Part shown: one piece after another, positions 15,560 to 22,431 of the stretch
Numbering within the stretch: position 1 is the first letter of the stretch
Layout of the letters: every line of letters starts with the position of its first letter
Notes under the pieces: model-generated
What the model was told of the DNA's origin: nothing
Database searches by the model: none
The model's input: the letters and a program-made list of their open reading frames with translations, nothing else
NCBI GenBank assembly: GCA_036268995.1
Contig: DATATB010000069.1
Span: 1-22,431, forward strand
DNA: 22,431 nucleotides
Direction of reading: 5' to 3'
From: DATATB01 sp036268995
GTDB taxonomy: Bacteria; Planctomycetota; Planctomycetia; Pirellulales; PNKZ01
Program-made: the position numbers and the translations under genes

Positions 15560-18500
15560 ATGTTTTGCCACGCTCGGCAATTACTTGTTGCAATCGCGCT
15601 GCTGTCTGCGGTTGCGCCCGCGGCTGCGGCACGGCGGATCGAATACAACCGCGATATCCGGCCGATCCTTTCGGACAAGTGCTTTCGCTGCCATGGCCCC
15701 GACGGAGCGCATCGGCAAGCCGATTTGCGGCTCGATCGCCGTGAAGATGCCGTACACGATACGGGCGCTTGCCGGCCGATCGCGCCGGGCAAGCCCGAGC
15801 AGAGCGAAGTCTATCGCCGCGTCACGGCCAGCGATGCCGACGAGCGCATGCCACCGGCCGATTCAGGCTCGGTGCTTTCGGCCCGCGAAATCGAGTTGCT
15901 GCGGCAGTGGATCGCCGCGGGGGCCGAGTATCAGCCACATTGGTCGCTGGTGGCCCCGCGAGCAGCGAGTCCGCCGCCAGCCAAGCAAACCACTTGGCCG
16001 CGCAACGAAATCGACCGCTTCGTTCTGGCCGAACTCGAAGAGCAGAGCCTGCATCCCTCGCCCGAGGCCGATCGGCCGACGCTCTTGCGTCGCGTGTCGC
16101 TCGACCTGACCGGCCTTCCGCCCACGCCGGCCGAGCTGGACCGCTTTCTGGCCGACACGTCGCCCGATGCTTACGAGCGGCAAGTCGATCGGCTGCTGGC
16201 TTCGCCCCGCTATGGCGAGCGGCTGGCACTCGACTGGCTCGACGCGGCCCGCTATGCGGATACCAACGGCTACTACACCGACCTGCCGCGGCAAGCCTGG
16301 CCCTGGCGCGATTGGGTGATCCGGGCTTTCAACGCCAACATGCCGCTCGATCGTTTTACGATCGAGCAGTTGGCCGGCGATCTACTGCCGAGCGCGACGA
16401 CCGACCAGCGGGTGGCGACCGGCTTCAATCGCAATCATATGACGAACAACGAAAGCGGCATCATCGACGAGGAGTTCCGCCTCAACTACGTCGTCGATCG
16501 GGTCGATACGACCAGCAATGTCTGGCTGGGGCTGTCGATCGGCTGCGCCCGCTGTCACGACCACAAGTACGATCCGATCACGCAGCGCGAATATTACGAG
16601 CTGCTGGCGTATTTTAATAACGTGCCCGAGAAGGGGCTGGTAAAGGATCCGGTCAACCCGCCGCCGGTGCTGAGCTTGCCCGACGCCTCACAGCAGCGTG
16701 AGCTTGAACAAGCGAGTGCGCGGCGCCAGGCGTGCGAACAAAAGCTGAAGGTGCTCGAACCGGAACTGAAGAAGTCGCTCAGCCAGTGGGAAAAGTCCGC
16801 GCTGGCCGAGTTGCGGCCGGTGCCCGCCGCCGGGCAGCAAGCCCATCTGGCGTTGGATGGCGATCCGGAAGATCGCGGCCCGTTGAGCCAGAGCACGCGC
16901 CCGATTGGCAAGCTGGAATTTGTCCCCGGCGTGCGCGAGCGCGCAGCCAAGTTCGATGCCACGCAATATATCGAGCTGGACGACGTGCTGCCGCTGGACG
17001 CGTCAAAACCGTTTTCGCTGGCCTTGTGGATCAAGCCCGACGTGGCGCCGCAGGGCTGCGTGATCTCGAAGATGAGTTCGACGGCTGAAGCCCGCGGCTT
17101 CGAAATCATGTGGTACAAGAGCCGGCCGCGGGTCAACCTGGTCCACGAGTGGGGACGCAGCTCGATCTCGGTGGTTTCCAAACAGAGTTTCAACACCGGC
17201 AAATGGCGGCACCTGGCGATCAGCTACGACGGCAGCGGCCGCGCCTCGGGCGTCGCGTTGTATATCGACGGCCGCGTGCAGCCGATCGTCGTCGAGCGCG
17301 ACAATCTGGCTGGTTCGATCGCCACCGACGAACCCTGGCGGCTGGCATGGAAAGGCAGCGGCGTGGGTTTCGAGGGCACGCTCGACGAGCTACGGCTTTT
17401 CGATCGCCCGCTAACGGCTGCTGAAGTCGAAGCCCTGTACTGGCGCGAGGCACTCGAAGGCGGTCTGCTGGTGCCGGCCAAGCAGCGCAGCCGCTTGCAA
17501 AACGAGCAATTGCGAGCCTTTTATATCCAACATCACGGTTCGGCCGAGTTGCAAAACCTTTCGCGACAACTCGTCGAACTACGCGAGCACGAAACCGAAC
17601 TGCGAGGGCAAATCCTGTCCACGCCCGTGATGGAAGAAATGCCCCAGCCGCGGGCCACGCACGTGCTGGCGCGCGGCCAGTACGATCAGCCGGGCGAACA
17701 AGTCAATCCCGGCGTGCCCAAAGCCCTGGGCTCGCTGCCGGCCGATGCCCCGCGCAATCGCCTGGGACTGGCCCGTTGGCTCGTGGACCCTGCCAATCCG
17801 CTCACGGCCCGGGTGCTCGCCAACCGCTACTGGCAGCTTGTCTACGGCGAGGGGATCGTGCGCACGGCCAACGATTTCGGCCTGCAAGGCGAACTGCCGA
17901 CACATCCGGAACTCCTGGATTGGCTGGCCGTGCGATTGGTCCGCTCGGGCTGGGACCTGAAAGGCCTGATCAAGCTGATGGTCACCAGCGCTACCTATCG
18001 CCAGGCATCAAAACTCTCGCCCGAGTTGCTCGAGCGTGATCCTGACAACCGGCTGCTGGCCCGTGGGCCGCGCTATCGACTTTCGCCGGAAGTGCTGCGC
18101 GATCAGGCGCTGGCCGCCGGCGGACTGCTCGTCGAGCGGATCGGCGGGCCGAGCGTCAAACCGTATCAGCCGGCCGGATTGTGGGAAGCCGTGAGCTACA
18201 ACGGCGAGCAGTCGTACGAACAGGACCACGGACCCGCGCTCTATCGGCGGAGTATGTACACGTTTTGGAAGCGGCAGGCGCCGCCGCCGGCCATGCTGGC
18301 CTTCGACGCTCCCACGCGCGAGATCTGCACGGTGCGTCGGGCCAGGACCAACACGCCGCTGCAAGCGCTCGTGCTGCTGAACGACGTAACGTACGTGGAA
18401 GCGGCCCGTGGGCTCGGAGGCCGAATGCACAAGGCAGGGCCGGACGTGAACGGGCGAATCGCCTTTGGCTTCCGCGCCGTGACTGGCCGGCTGCCGCATG

Positions 18501-18697
18501 AGCGAGAAGTCGCGACGCTGGCAAAGTATTTCGACGAGCAGTTAGCTGCCTATCGCCGCCAGCCGGAAAAAGCCCGGGCATTGCTCCGTGCGGGCGAGGC
18601 CCCGACAGACAAATCGGCCGACCCCTGCGAGCTGGCCGCCTGGACCATGACGGCCGGCGTGCTCTTGAACTTGGACGAGACGGTGACGCAACATTGA
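15560..18697 (+). CDS. PSCyt1 / DUF1549 / LamG / DUF1553 exported cytochrome-like protein
   Basis: This 1045-residue protein starts at ATG 15560, with GGAG eight bases upstream and a promoter just before it. Residues 1-24 are a Sec signal ending in an alanine-rich AAAA. The planctomycete cytochrome C domain (PSCyt1, about 27-130) has CFRCH at 41-45 and RMPP as the probable methionine ligand region. DUF1549 follows from about 149 to 355 and has a second heme-like motif, CARCHDHKYDP (329 onward). A probable coiled coil (about 375-425) leads to a LamG/concanavalin-like beta domain, about 428-635 (FSLALWIKPD, WRHLAISYDGSG, GTLDELRLFDRPLT). DUF1553 spans about 733-1000 (NPLTARVLANRYWQLVYGEG, RTNTPLQALVLLND). 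The LamG domain suggests carbohydrate or surface binding. The molecular function of the family is not established. The DUF1501 gene follows by 13 bases. Confidence 0.9.
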   Translation: MFCHARQLLVAIALLSAVAPAAAARRIEYNRDIRPILSDKCFRCHGPDGAHRQADLRLDRREDAVHDTGACRPIAPGKPEQSEVYRRVTASDADERMPPADSGSVLSAREIELLRQWIAAGAEYQPHWSLVAPRAASPPPAKQTTWPRNEIDRFVLAELEEQSLHPSPEADRPTLLRRVSLDLTGLPPTPAELDRFLADTSPDAYERQVDRLLASPRYGERLALDWLDAARYADTNGYYTDLPRQAWPWRDWVIRAFNANMPLDRFTIEQLAGDLLPSATTDQRVATGFNRNHMTNNESGIIDEEFRLNYVVDRVDTTSNVWLGLSIGCARCHDHKYDPITQREYYELLAYFNNVPEKGLVKDPVNPPPVLSLPDASQQRELEQASARRQACEQKLKVLEPELKKSLSQWEKSALAELRPVPAAGQQAHLALDGDPEDRGPLSQSTRPIGKLEFVPGVRERAAKFDATQYIELDDVLPLDASKPFSLALWIKPDVAPQGCVISKMSSTAEARGFEIMWYKSRPRVNLVHEWGRSSISVVSKQSFNTGKWRHLAISYDGSGRASGVALYIDGRVQPIVVERDNLAGSIATDEPWRLAWKGSGVGFEGTLDELRLFDRPLTAAEVEALYWREALEGGLLVPAKQRSRLQNEQLRAFYIQHHGSAELQNLSRQLVELREHETELRGQILSTPVMEEMPQPRATHVLARGQYDQPGEQVNPGVPKALGSLPADAPRNRLGLARWLVDPANPLTARVLANRYWQLVYGEGIVRTANDFGLQGELPTHPELLDWLAVRLVRSGWDLKGLIKLMVTSATYRQASKLSPELLERDPDNRLLARGPRYRLSPEVLRDQALAAGGLLVERIGGPSVKPYQPAGLWEAVSYNGEQSYEQDHGPALYRRSMYTFWKRQAPPPAMLAFDAPTREICTVRRARTNTPLQALVLLNDVTYVEAARGLGGRMHKAGPDVNGRIAFGFRAVTGRLPHEREVATLAKYFDEQLAAYRRQPEKARALLRAGEAPTDKSADPCELAAWTMTAGVLLNLDETVTQH

Positions 18698-18710
18698 TTC
18701 GAGATCCAGC

Positions 18711-20153
18711 ATGAACCCGCACGAGCAACTTTGCAGCGCGATCACGCGGCGGCATTTCTTCGGCCGGGCGGCCGGCGGAGTGGGTACGGCTGCGCTGGCG
18801 TCGCTGCTGGCCAATGGCACGGCGACGGCCGCTCCGGCCGTACCCGGCGGCACGCCACTAGTGGCTCGGGCCAAGCGGGTGATTTATCTCTTCATGCACG
18901 GTGGGCCGTCGCAGTTGGACCTGTTCGATCATAAGCCGCATCTGAGCAAACGGCACGGCGAGGATCTGCCGGCGTCGATCCGCGGAAGTCAGCGGCTGAC
19001 GACGATGAGTTCGAATCAAAAGTCGCTGCCCGTGGCTCCCTCGCCATTCAAGTTCGCCCAGCATGGCCGCTCGGGCGCGTGGATCAGCGAGTTGCTGCCG
19101 CATATCGGCGGCGTGGCCGACGACTTGTGCATCATTCGCTCGGTACACACCGAGGCGATCAACCACGACCCGGCCGTGACGTTTTTGCAGACGGGGCATC
19201 AATTGCCCGGCCGGCCCAGCTTTGGAAGCTGGATCAGCTATGGCCTGGGAAGCGAGAACCAGGACCTGCCGACGTTTGTGGTGCTGACTTCGCGCGGCAG
19301 CGCGGCCTCGCCGGCCGATCCGCTGTACGCGCGGCTCTGGGGTTCCGCGTTTCTGCCGTCGAATCACCAGGGCGTGGCCTTTCGCTCCAGCGGCGATCCG
19401 GTGCTCTACCTTTCCGATCCCGACGGCGTCGATCGCGACGACCGCCGGCGGATGCTCACCACGCTGGGTCAGCTCAACCGGCAGCAATTTGCCGAGTCGC
19501 TCGATCCGGAAATCAATACGCGCATCGCCCAGTACGAAATGGCGTACCGAATGCAAACGTCGGTGCCCGAGCTGACCGATCTGGACAGCGAGCCGGCCGA
19601 GACGTTCGAACTGTACGGCCCCGACGCCCACACGCCCGGCACGTTTGCCGCTAATTGCTTGCTGGCCCGGCGGCTAGCCGAGCGCGGCGTGCGGTTCATC
19701 CAGCTTTATCATCGCGGTTGGGACCAGCACTACAATCTGCCGACGAACGTGCGGGCTCAATGCGGCGACGTCGACCAGCCGTGCGCCGCGCTGCTGGCCG
19801 ATCTCAAGCGGCGCGGGCTGCTGGACGACACGCTGGTGGTGTGGGGCGGCGAGTTCGGTCGCACGACCTATTGCCAGGGCCATCTCACGGCCACGAATTT
19901 CGGCCGCGATCATCATCCGCGATGTTTCACGATGTGGCTGGCCGGCGGCGGCATCAAGCCCGGAATTACCTACGGCCAGACCGACGATTATTCGTACAAC
20001 GTGATCGAAAACGGCGTGCACGTGCACGACTTGAACGCCACGATTCTGCGCACGCTGGGCGTCGATCACACCCGGCTGACGTTCAAGTTCCAGGGCCGCT
20101 ACTATCGCCTCACCGACGTGCACGGCGAAGTGGTCAAGCCGATCCTGGTGTGA
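18711..20153 (+). CDS. DUF1501 family protein with Tat signal (second copy)
   Basis: This 480-residue protein is the partner of the PSCyt1/DUF1553 gene 13 bases upstream. Arg13-Arg14 in TRRHFFGRAAGG is a clear twin-arginine motif, followed by a hydrophobic stretch and ATAAP as a possible cleavage region. Family hallmarks are FMHGGPSQLDLFDHKP (about 61-76), HRGWDQH, and GGEFGRTTYCQG starting at about 379, followed by FGRDHHP. It is longer than and clearly diverged from the first DUF1501 protein in the window, so the two operons are old paralogues rather than a recent duplication. It would be exported folded. The enzymatic role, if any, is unknown. A hairpin follows its stop. Confidence 0.9.
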   Translation: MNPHEQLCSAITRRHFFGRAAGGVGTAALASLLANGTATAAPAVPGGTPLVARAKRVIYLFMHGGPSQLDLFDHKPHLSKRHGEDLPASIRGSQRLTTMSSNQKSLPVAPSPFKFAQHGRSGAWISELLPHIGGVADDLCIIRSVHTEAINHDPAVTFLQTGHQLPGRPSFGSWISYGLGSENQDLPTFVVLTSRGSAASPADPLYARLWGSAFLPSNHQGVAFRSSGDPVLYLSDPDGVDRDDRRRMLTTLGQLNRQQFAESLDPEINTRIAQYEMAYRMQTSVPELTDLDSEPAETFELYGPDAHTPGTFAANCLLARRLAERGVRFIQLYHRGWDQHYNLPTNVRAQCGDVDQPCAALLADLKRRGLLDDTLVVWGGEFGRTTYCQGHLTATNFGRDHHPRCFTMWLAGGGIKPGITYGQTDDYSYNVIENGVHVHDLNATILRTLGVDHTRLTFKFQGRYYRLTDVHGEVVKPILV

Positions 20154-20179
20154 GGTCGCGTGGAATCAGCACGAGCCCG

Positions 20180-20202
20180 CATGCCCACGCGGCGTGGGCA
20201 TG
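20180..20202. terminator. Perfect 10-base-stem palindrome between convergent genes
   Basis: CATGCCCACG (20180-20189) and CGTGGGCATG (20193-20202) form a perfect stem with a CGG loop in the 69-base gap between the DUF1501 stop and the adhesin stop. No T-run follows on either strand. It may act as a bidirectional terminator, or be a dispersed palindromic repeat that has settled there. Confidence 0.55.
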
Positions 20203-20222
20203 GCACCCATTGATTCACCGGC

Positions 20223-22291
20223 TTAGGAAACGAAACTGCTGCTGGCGCCGATCACGATGTTGAGTGTGCGGCTGAACGTTTTGCCGCTGGCGTCCCTTGC
20301 CGCGACCGTCACTTGATAGGTATCGGCGGCCAGGCTGGTTTTGGCCAGCAGTTGGGAGTGGTTCGTGCCACCGATGACGAAATCGGCCCTCTGGCCGCCG
20401 CCGGAAATCGAATAGGTAAACGTCTCGCCAAAGTCTGCGTCAACGGCTGCCAGGTTGACAACCGCCGAGTTGATGGCGACCGGAGCCATCAGGCCCGGCA
20501 TGATCGTGGCGTTCAGCCCGGTGGGTCCGTCGTCGAACGCTTTGACGACAACAGTCGTCTTGCTGTCCGAGGCGCTCAGCGCGTTGCTCGCATCCAGGTT
20601 GCCGCTGTCGGTGACCGCGATGGTGAAGGTCGTGGTCACCGAGCTACCTGGCGCAACCTGGTGGCTGGTCGGCGTGAAGACCAGGTCTTGCAAGGCCGTG
20701 GTGACCGCCGTGGCGTTGCCGCCGGTGAGTGTGTATGTGCCGGCGGCATTCCCTGTTCCCGCGCTGAAGCTGACGCCCGCCGGGCCTGCGGCCAGCGACA
20801 GGGTGCCGTTTTCGGCATGGTTGAGCGTGATGGTCGCCGTCTCGCTCTGGCCCACGTCCGCGTCGGCAATCTTGACCGTCGACCGGAACGGATTGGTCGA
20901 GACGTTGTCGTTGATCCTGATGGCCGTGGTAGTTGTGCCGCCGATCGTCGGCGCGTCGTTGATGCTGGTGATCGCCACCGAAATACGCGAGGCGCTGGTG
21001 GTCAGGGCGCCTTGCGCCACCGTGAAGCCGATCGCTTCGTTCACGATCGTGCCCGGTGGCGTAAGATTCGGCTTGGGCGTGAAGGTGATATTCGCCAGGT
21101 CCGCGGCTAGCACGGCCATATTGCCGGACACCGTGTAAACGCCGGTGCCGTTTCCCGTCTGCCTGACGCCGCCGCCGGACAGTGTCCCCAGGCTGGCATT
21201 GCCAAGCGTAATGGTCAGCGTGTCGGTGATCCCGAAGTCGTGGTCGCTGATCGTGATGTTTCCGCTGGCCGGCGATAACGGCTTGATGGTGCCGTTGTCG
21301 TTCACCGCCAGGTTCGCGTTCCCTACCGACACCGTCGGCAGATCGTTAACCGTGGTGGCGATGACGGTGGTTTTGTTGGTGGTGACCGGCCTGGCTACGA
21401 CGCCGTCACTCACGCCAACCGTGAACGTGGTACTCTCCGTTTTTCCGGGCGCCACCTCGTGACTGGTGGGCGTGAAGATCAGCTCGTCGAGCGCCAAGGT
21501 CACCTGCGCCGTGTTGCCGTGGAACGCGTACACCCCATTGGCGCCGCTGAAGGCGACGGCGCTGGCCAGTGTGGCATTGCCCAACGACAGGTTGCCGTTG
21601 GCCGCCCTGCTGAGCGTGACGGTCATGTTCTCGGTCTGGCTGGTGGCGCCGTTGGCCCCTGGGTCCGCGTCGGCCACCGTCATCTGGGCAAAGGGCATGA
21701 TCTTGGTCTCGTCGCTCAAGGCTTGGTTGGCCAAGGCTCCGCTGAGGATGGGCGCGTCGTTGACGCTCGTGCTCACTACCTGCGTCGTGCCGTTGGTGAT
21801 CGAGCTATTGGCGGTCCCGAGCCCGTCGTCCACCTTCACCGTGAACACGGTATCGGTCGGCTGGCCCACCGCCGCCAGGTTCTGCTTGGACGTGAAGACG
21901 ACCCTCGCGAGCGCGACCGTCACCGCCGCGGCGTCGCCCGTAATCGTGTACGTGCCGGCTGCATTCCCGGTACCGGCGCTGAAGGTCGTGCCCGTGGGCA
22001 CGCTGGCCAGCGACAGGCTGCCGTGGCTGGAGTCGCTGAGCGTCACGGTAACCGTCAGCGGCTGGTTGGCTACCACCTCGCCGATTCTCACCCTGCTGAA
22101 GGGAGCGATCGTCTTATCATCGTTGACGGTCAATGCGCCGTTGGCTCCGGTGAGCGTGGGCAACCGGTCGGCCAGGTCGATTGTCAGATCGATCGTGGCG
22201 CTGGCGTTGACATTCTTGCTGTCGGCAACGTGAACGCCCAGGCTGTAGTTCTGCGCTTTGGCATACGCCAACTCGCCGATGGCCGTGATCA
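20223..22291 (-). pseudogene. Cadherin-like repeat adhesin, C-terminal part, 5' end cut off by an IS66 element
   Basis: The minus-strand frame is open from the IS boundary at 22291 to a TAA at 20225-20223, about 690 residues. It opens in mid-domain with ITAIGELAYAKAQNYSLGVH, which matches the end of a cadherin-type repeat, so the start of the gene has been lost. Four further cadherin-like repeats of about 110-130 residues follow, joined by linkers such as VNDAPIL, VNDLPTV and INDAPTI. Shared phrases such as FSAGTGNAAGTYT and VFTPTSH-VAPG recur. A last diverged domain ends SSSFVS with no visible sorting signal. Such proteins are usually very large secreted or surface adhesins that bind calcium. 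A TTG at 22271 could give a shorter frame, but it would lack any secretion signal, so this piece is probably non-functional by itself. Confidence 0.75.
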
Positions 22292-22431
22292 GTAACCGTT
22301 CACAGCCCGGCGAGGAGTGAGGGCGTCGGTTGACCGGCGAAGTGGGCCTGCACGGCGGCGGTGAGGTATTCGAAGCTGTTGCGAGATTGCCGGTGGCAGG
22401 TTTCGACGACCGTTAGGATCGTCTCCACGAA
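22292..22431 (-). mobile_element. IS66-family insertion sequence, one end only
   Basis: The element begins at GTAAC (22292) on the plus strand, the inverted-repeat terminus style of the IS66 family, which typically starts GTAA. The transposase C-terminus lies eight bases inside this end. The cadherin frame continues without a break up to the neighbouring base. The adjacent 8 bases, CGTGATCA (22284-22291), are the expected target duplication, IS66 elements usually making 8-base duplications. The other end is outside the window. Confidence 0.7.
22300..22431 (-). CDS. IS66-family transposase (TnpC-type), C-terminal 43 residues
   Basis: Read on the minus strand from the right edge, the frame gives 43 residues and a TGA at 22302-22300. 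The motifs ILTVVETCHRQSRNSFEYL and GQPTPSLL match the conserved C-terminus of IS66 transposases, which usually reads like LTV--TC-RQGR---FL and ends in PSLL. The catalytic DDE domain lies outside the window, so activity cannot be judged. Confidence 0.8.
   Translation of the reverse strand, partial: FVETILTVVETCHRQSRNSFEYLTAAVQAHFAGQPTPSLLAGL

Noticed and set aside
20223..22291. Periodic repeats considered as a CRISPR or tandem non-coding array
   Set aside because: The periodicity is of diverged protein-domain repeats of more than 300 bases in one open frame, not short identical repeats with spacers.
20313..22295. Several long plus-strand frames opposite the adhesin
   Set aside because: Repeated beta-domain sequence on the minus strand explains them. 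The plus-strand translations are Arg/Gly- or Val/Ala-rich mirrors of the repeats.

Overview
This GC-rich window most likely comes from a planctomycete, probably Pirellulales-like. The evidence is two separate copies of the planctomycete-typical pair of a DUF1549/DUF1553 (PSCyt2/PSD1) protein plus a Tat-exported DUF1501 protein, a sulfatase-modifying-factor-like domain fused to planctomycete-style leucine-rich repeats, and coding strands so GC-biased that long false reading frames lie opposite and out of phase with nearly every gene. No rRNA, tRNA, CRISPR array or recognisable defence system was seen.

Layout. (1) 1-2121: 3' part of an FGE-sulfatase-like/LRR protein. (2) 2264-7516: a tight three-gene operon made of a DUF1549/DUF1553 cytochrome-like protein with an unusual CX4CH motif and an Ig-like domain, a DUF1501 Tat protein, and a PPC-domain secreted protein. 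(3) 7665-15060: a respiratory cluster with caa3-type cytochrome oxidase subunits II (fused to cytochrome c), I and III, then a REP-like palindromic repeat, a polytopic membrane protein built from two copies of one module, a diheme cytochrome c lipoprotein, a Rieske protein and an MFS transporter. (4) 15101-15388, minus strand: a small membrane-protein gene interrupted by one in-frame amber codon. (5) 15560-20153: a second operon with a PSCyt1/DUF1549/LamG/DUF1553 protein and a second DUF1501 Tat protein. (6) 20223-22291, minus strand: the C-terminal part of a cadherin-like repeat adhesin, cut off by the end of an IS66-family element (22292-22431) that runs out of the window.

How the genes fit together. 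The central cluster reads as an electron-transport module: the Rieske protein and diheme cytochrome c could feed electrons to the cytochrome c domain on subunit II and so to the CuA, heme a and heme-CuB centres. No cytochrome b and no alternative complex III gene is visible here, so the electron donor to the Rieske protein is unknown. The two flanking DUF1549/DUF1553-DUF1501 operons encode exported proteins with heme-c-like motifs; their function is unknown.

The points most worth a second look are the internally duplicated membrane protein inside the oxidase cluster, the amber-interrupted small membrane gene, the IS66 disruption of the adhesin, and the CX4CH motif. I did not find a clearly new multi-gene system; the closest candidate is the Rieske / diheme c / duplicated membrane protein / caa3 assembly.
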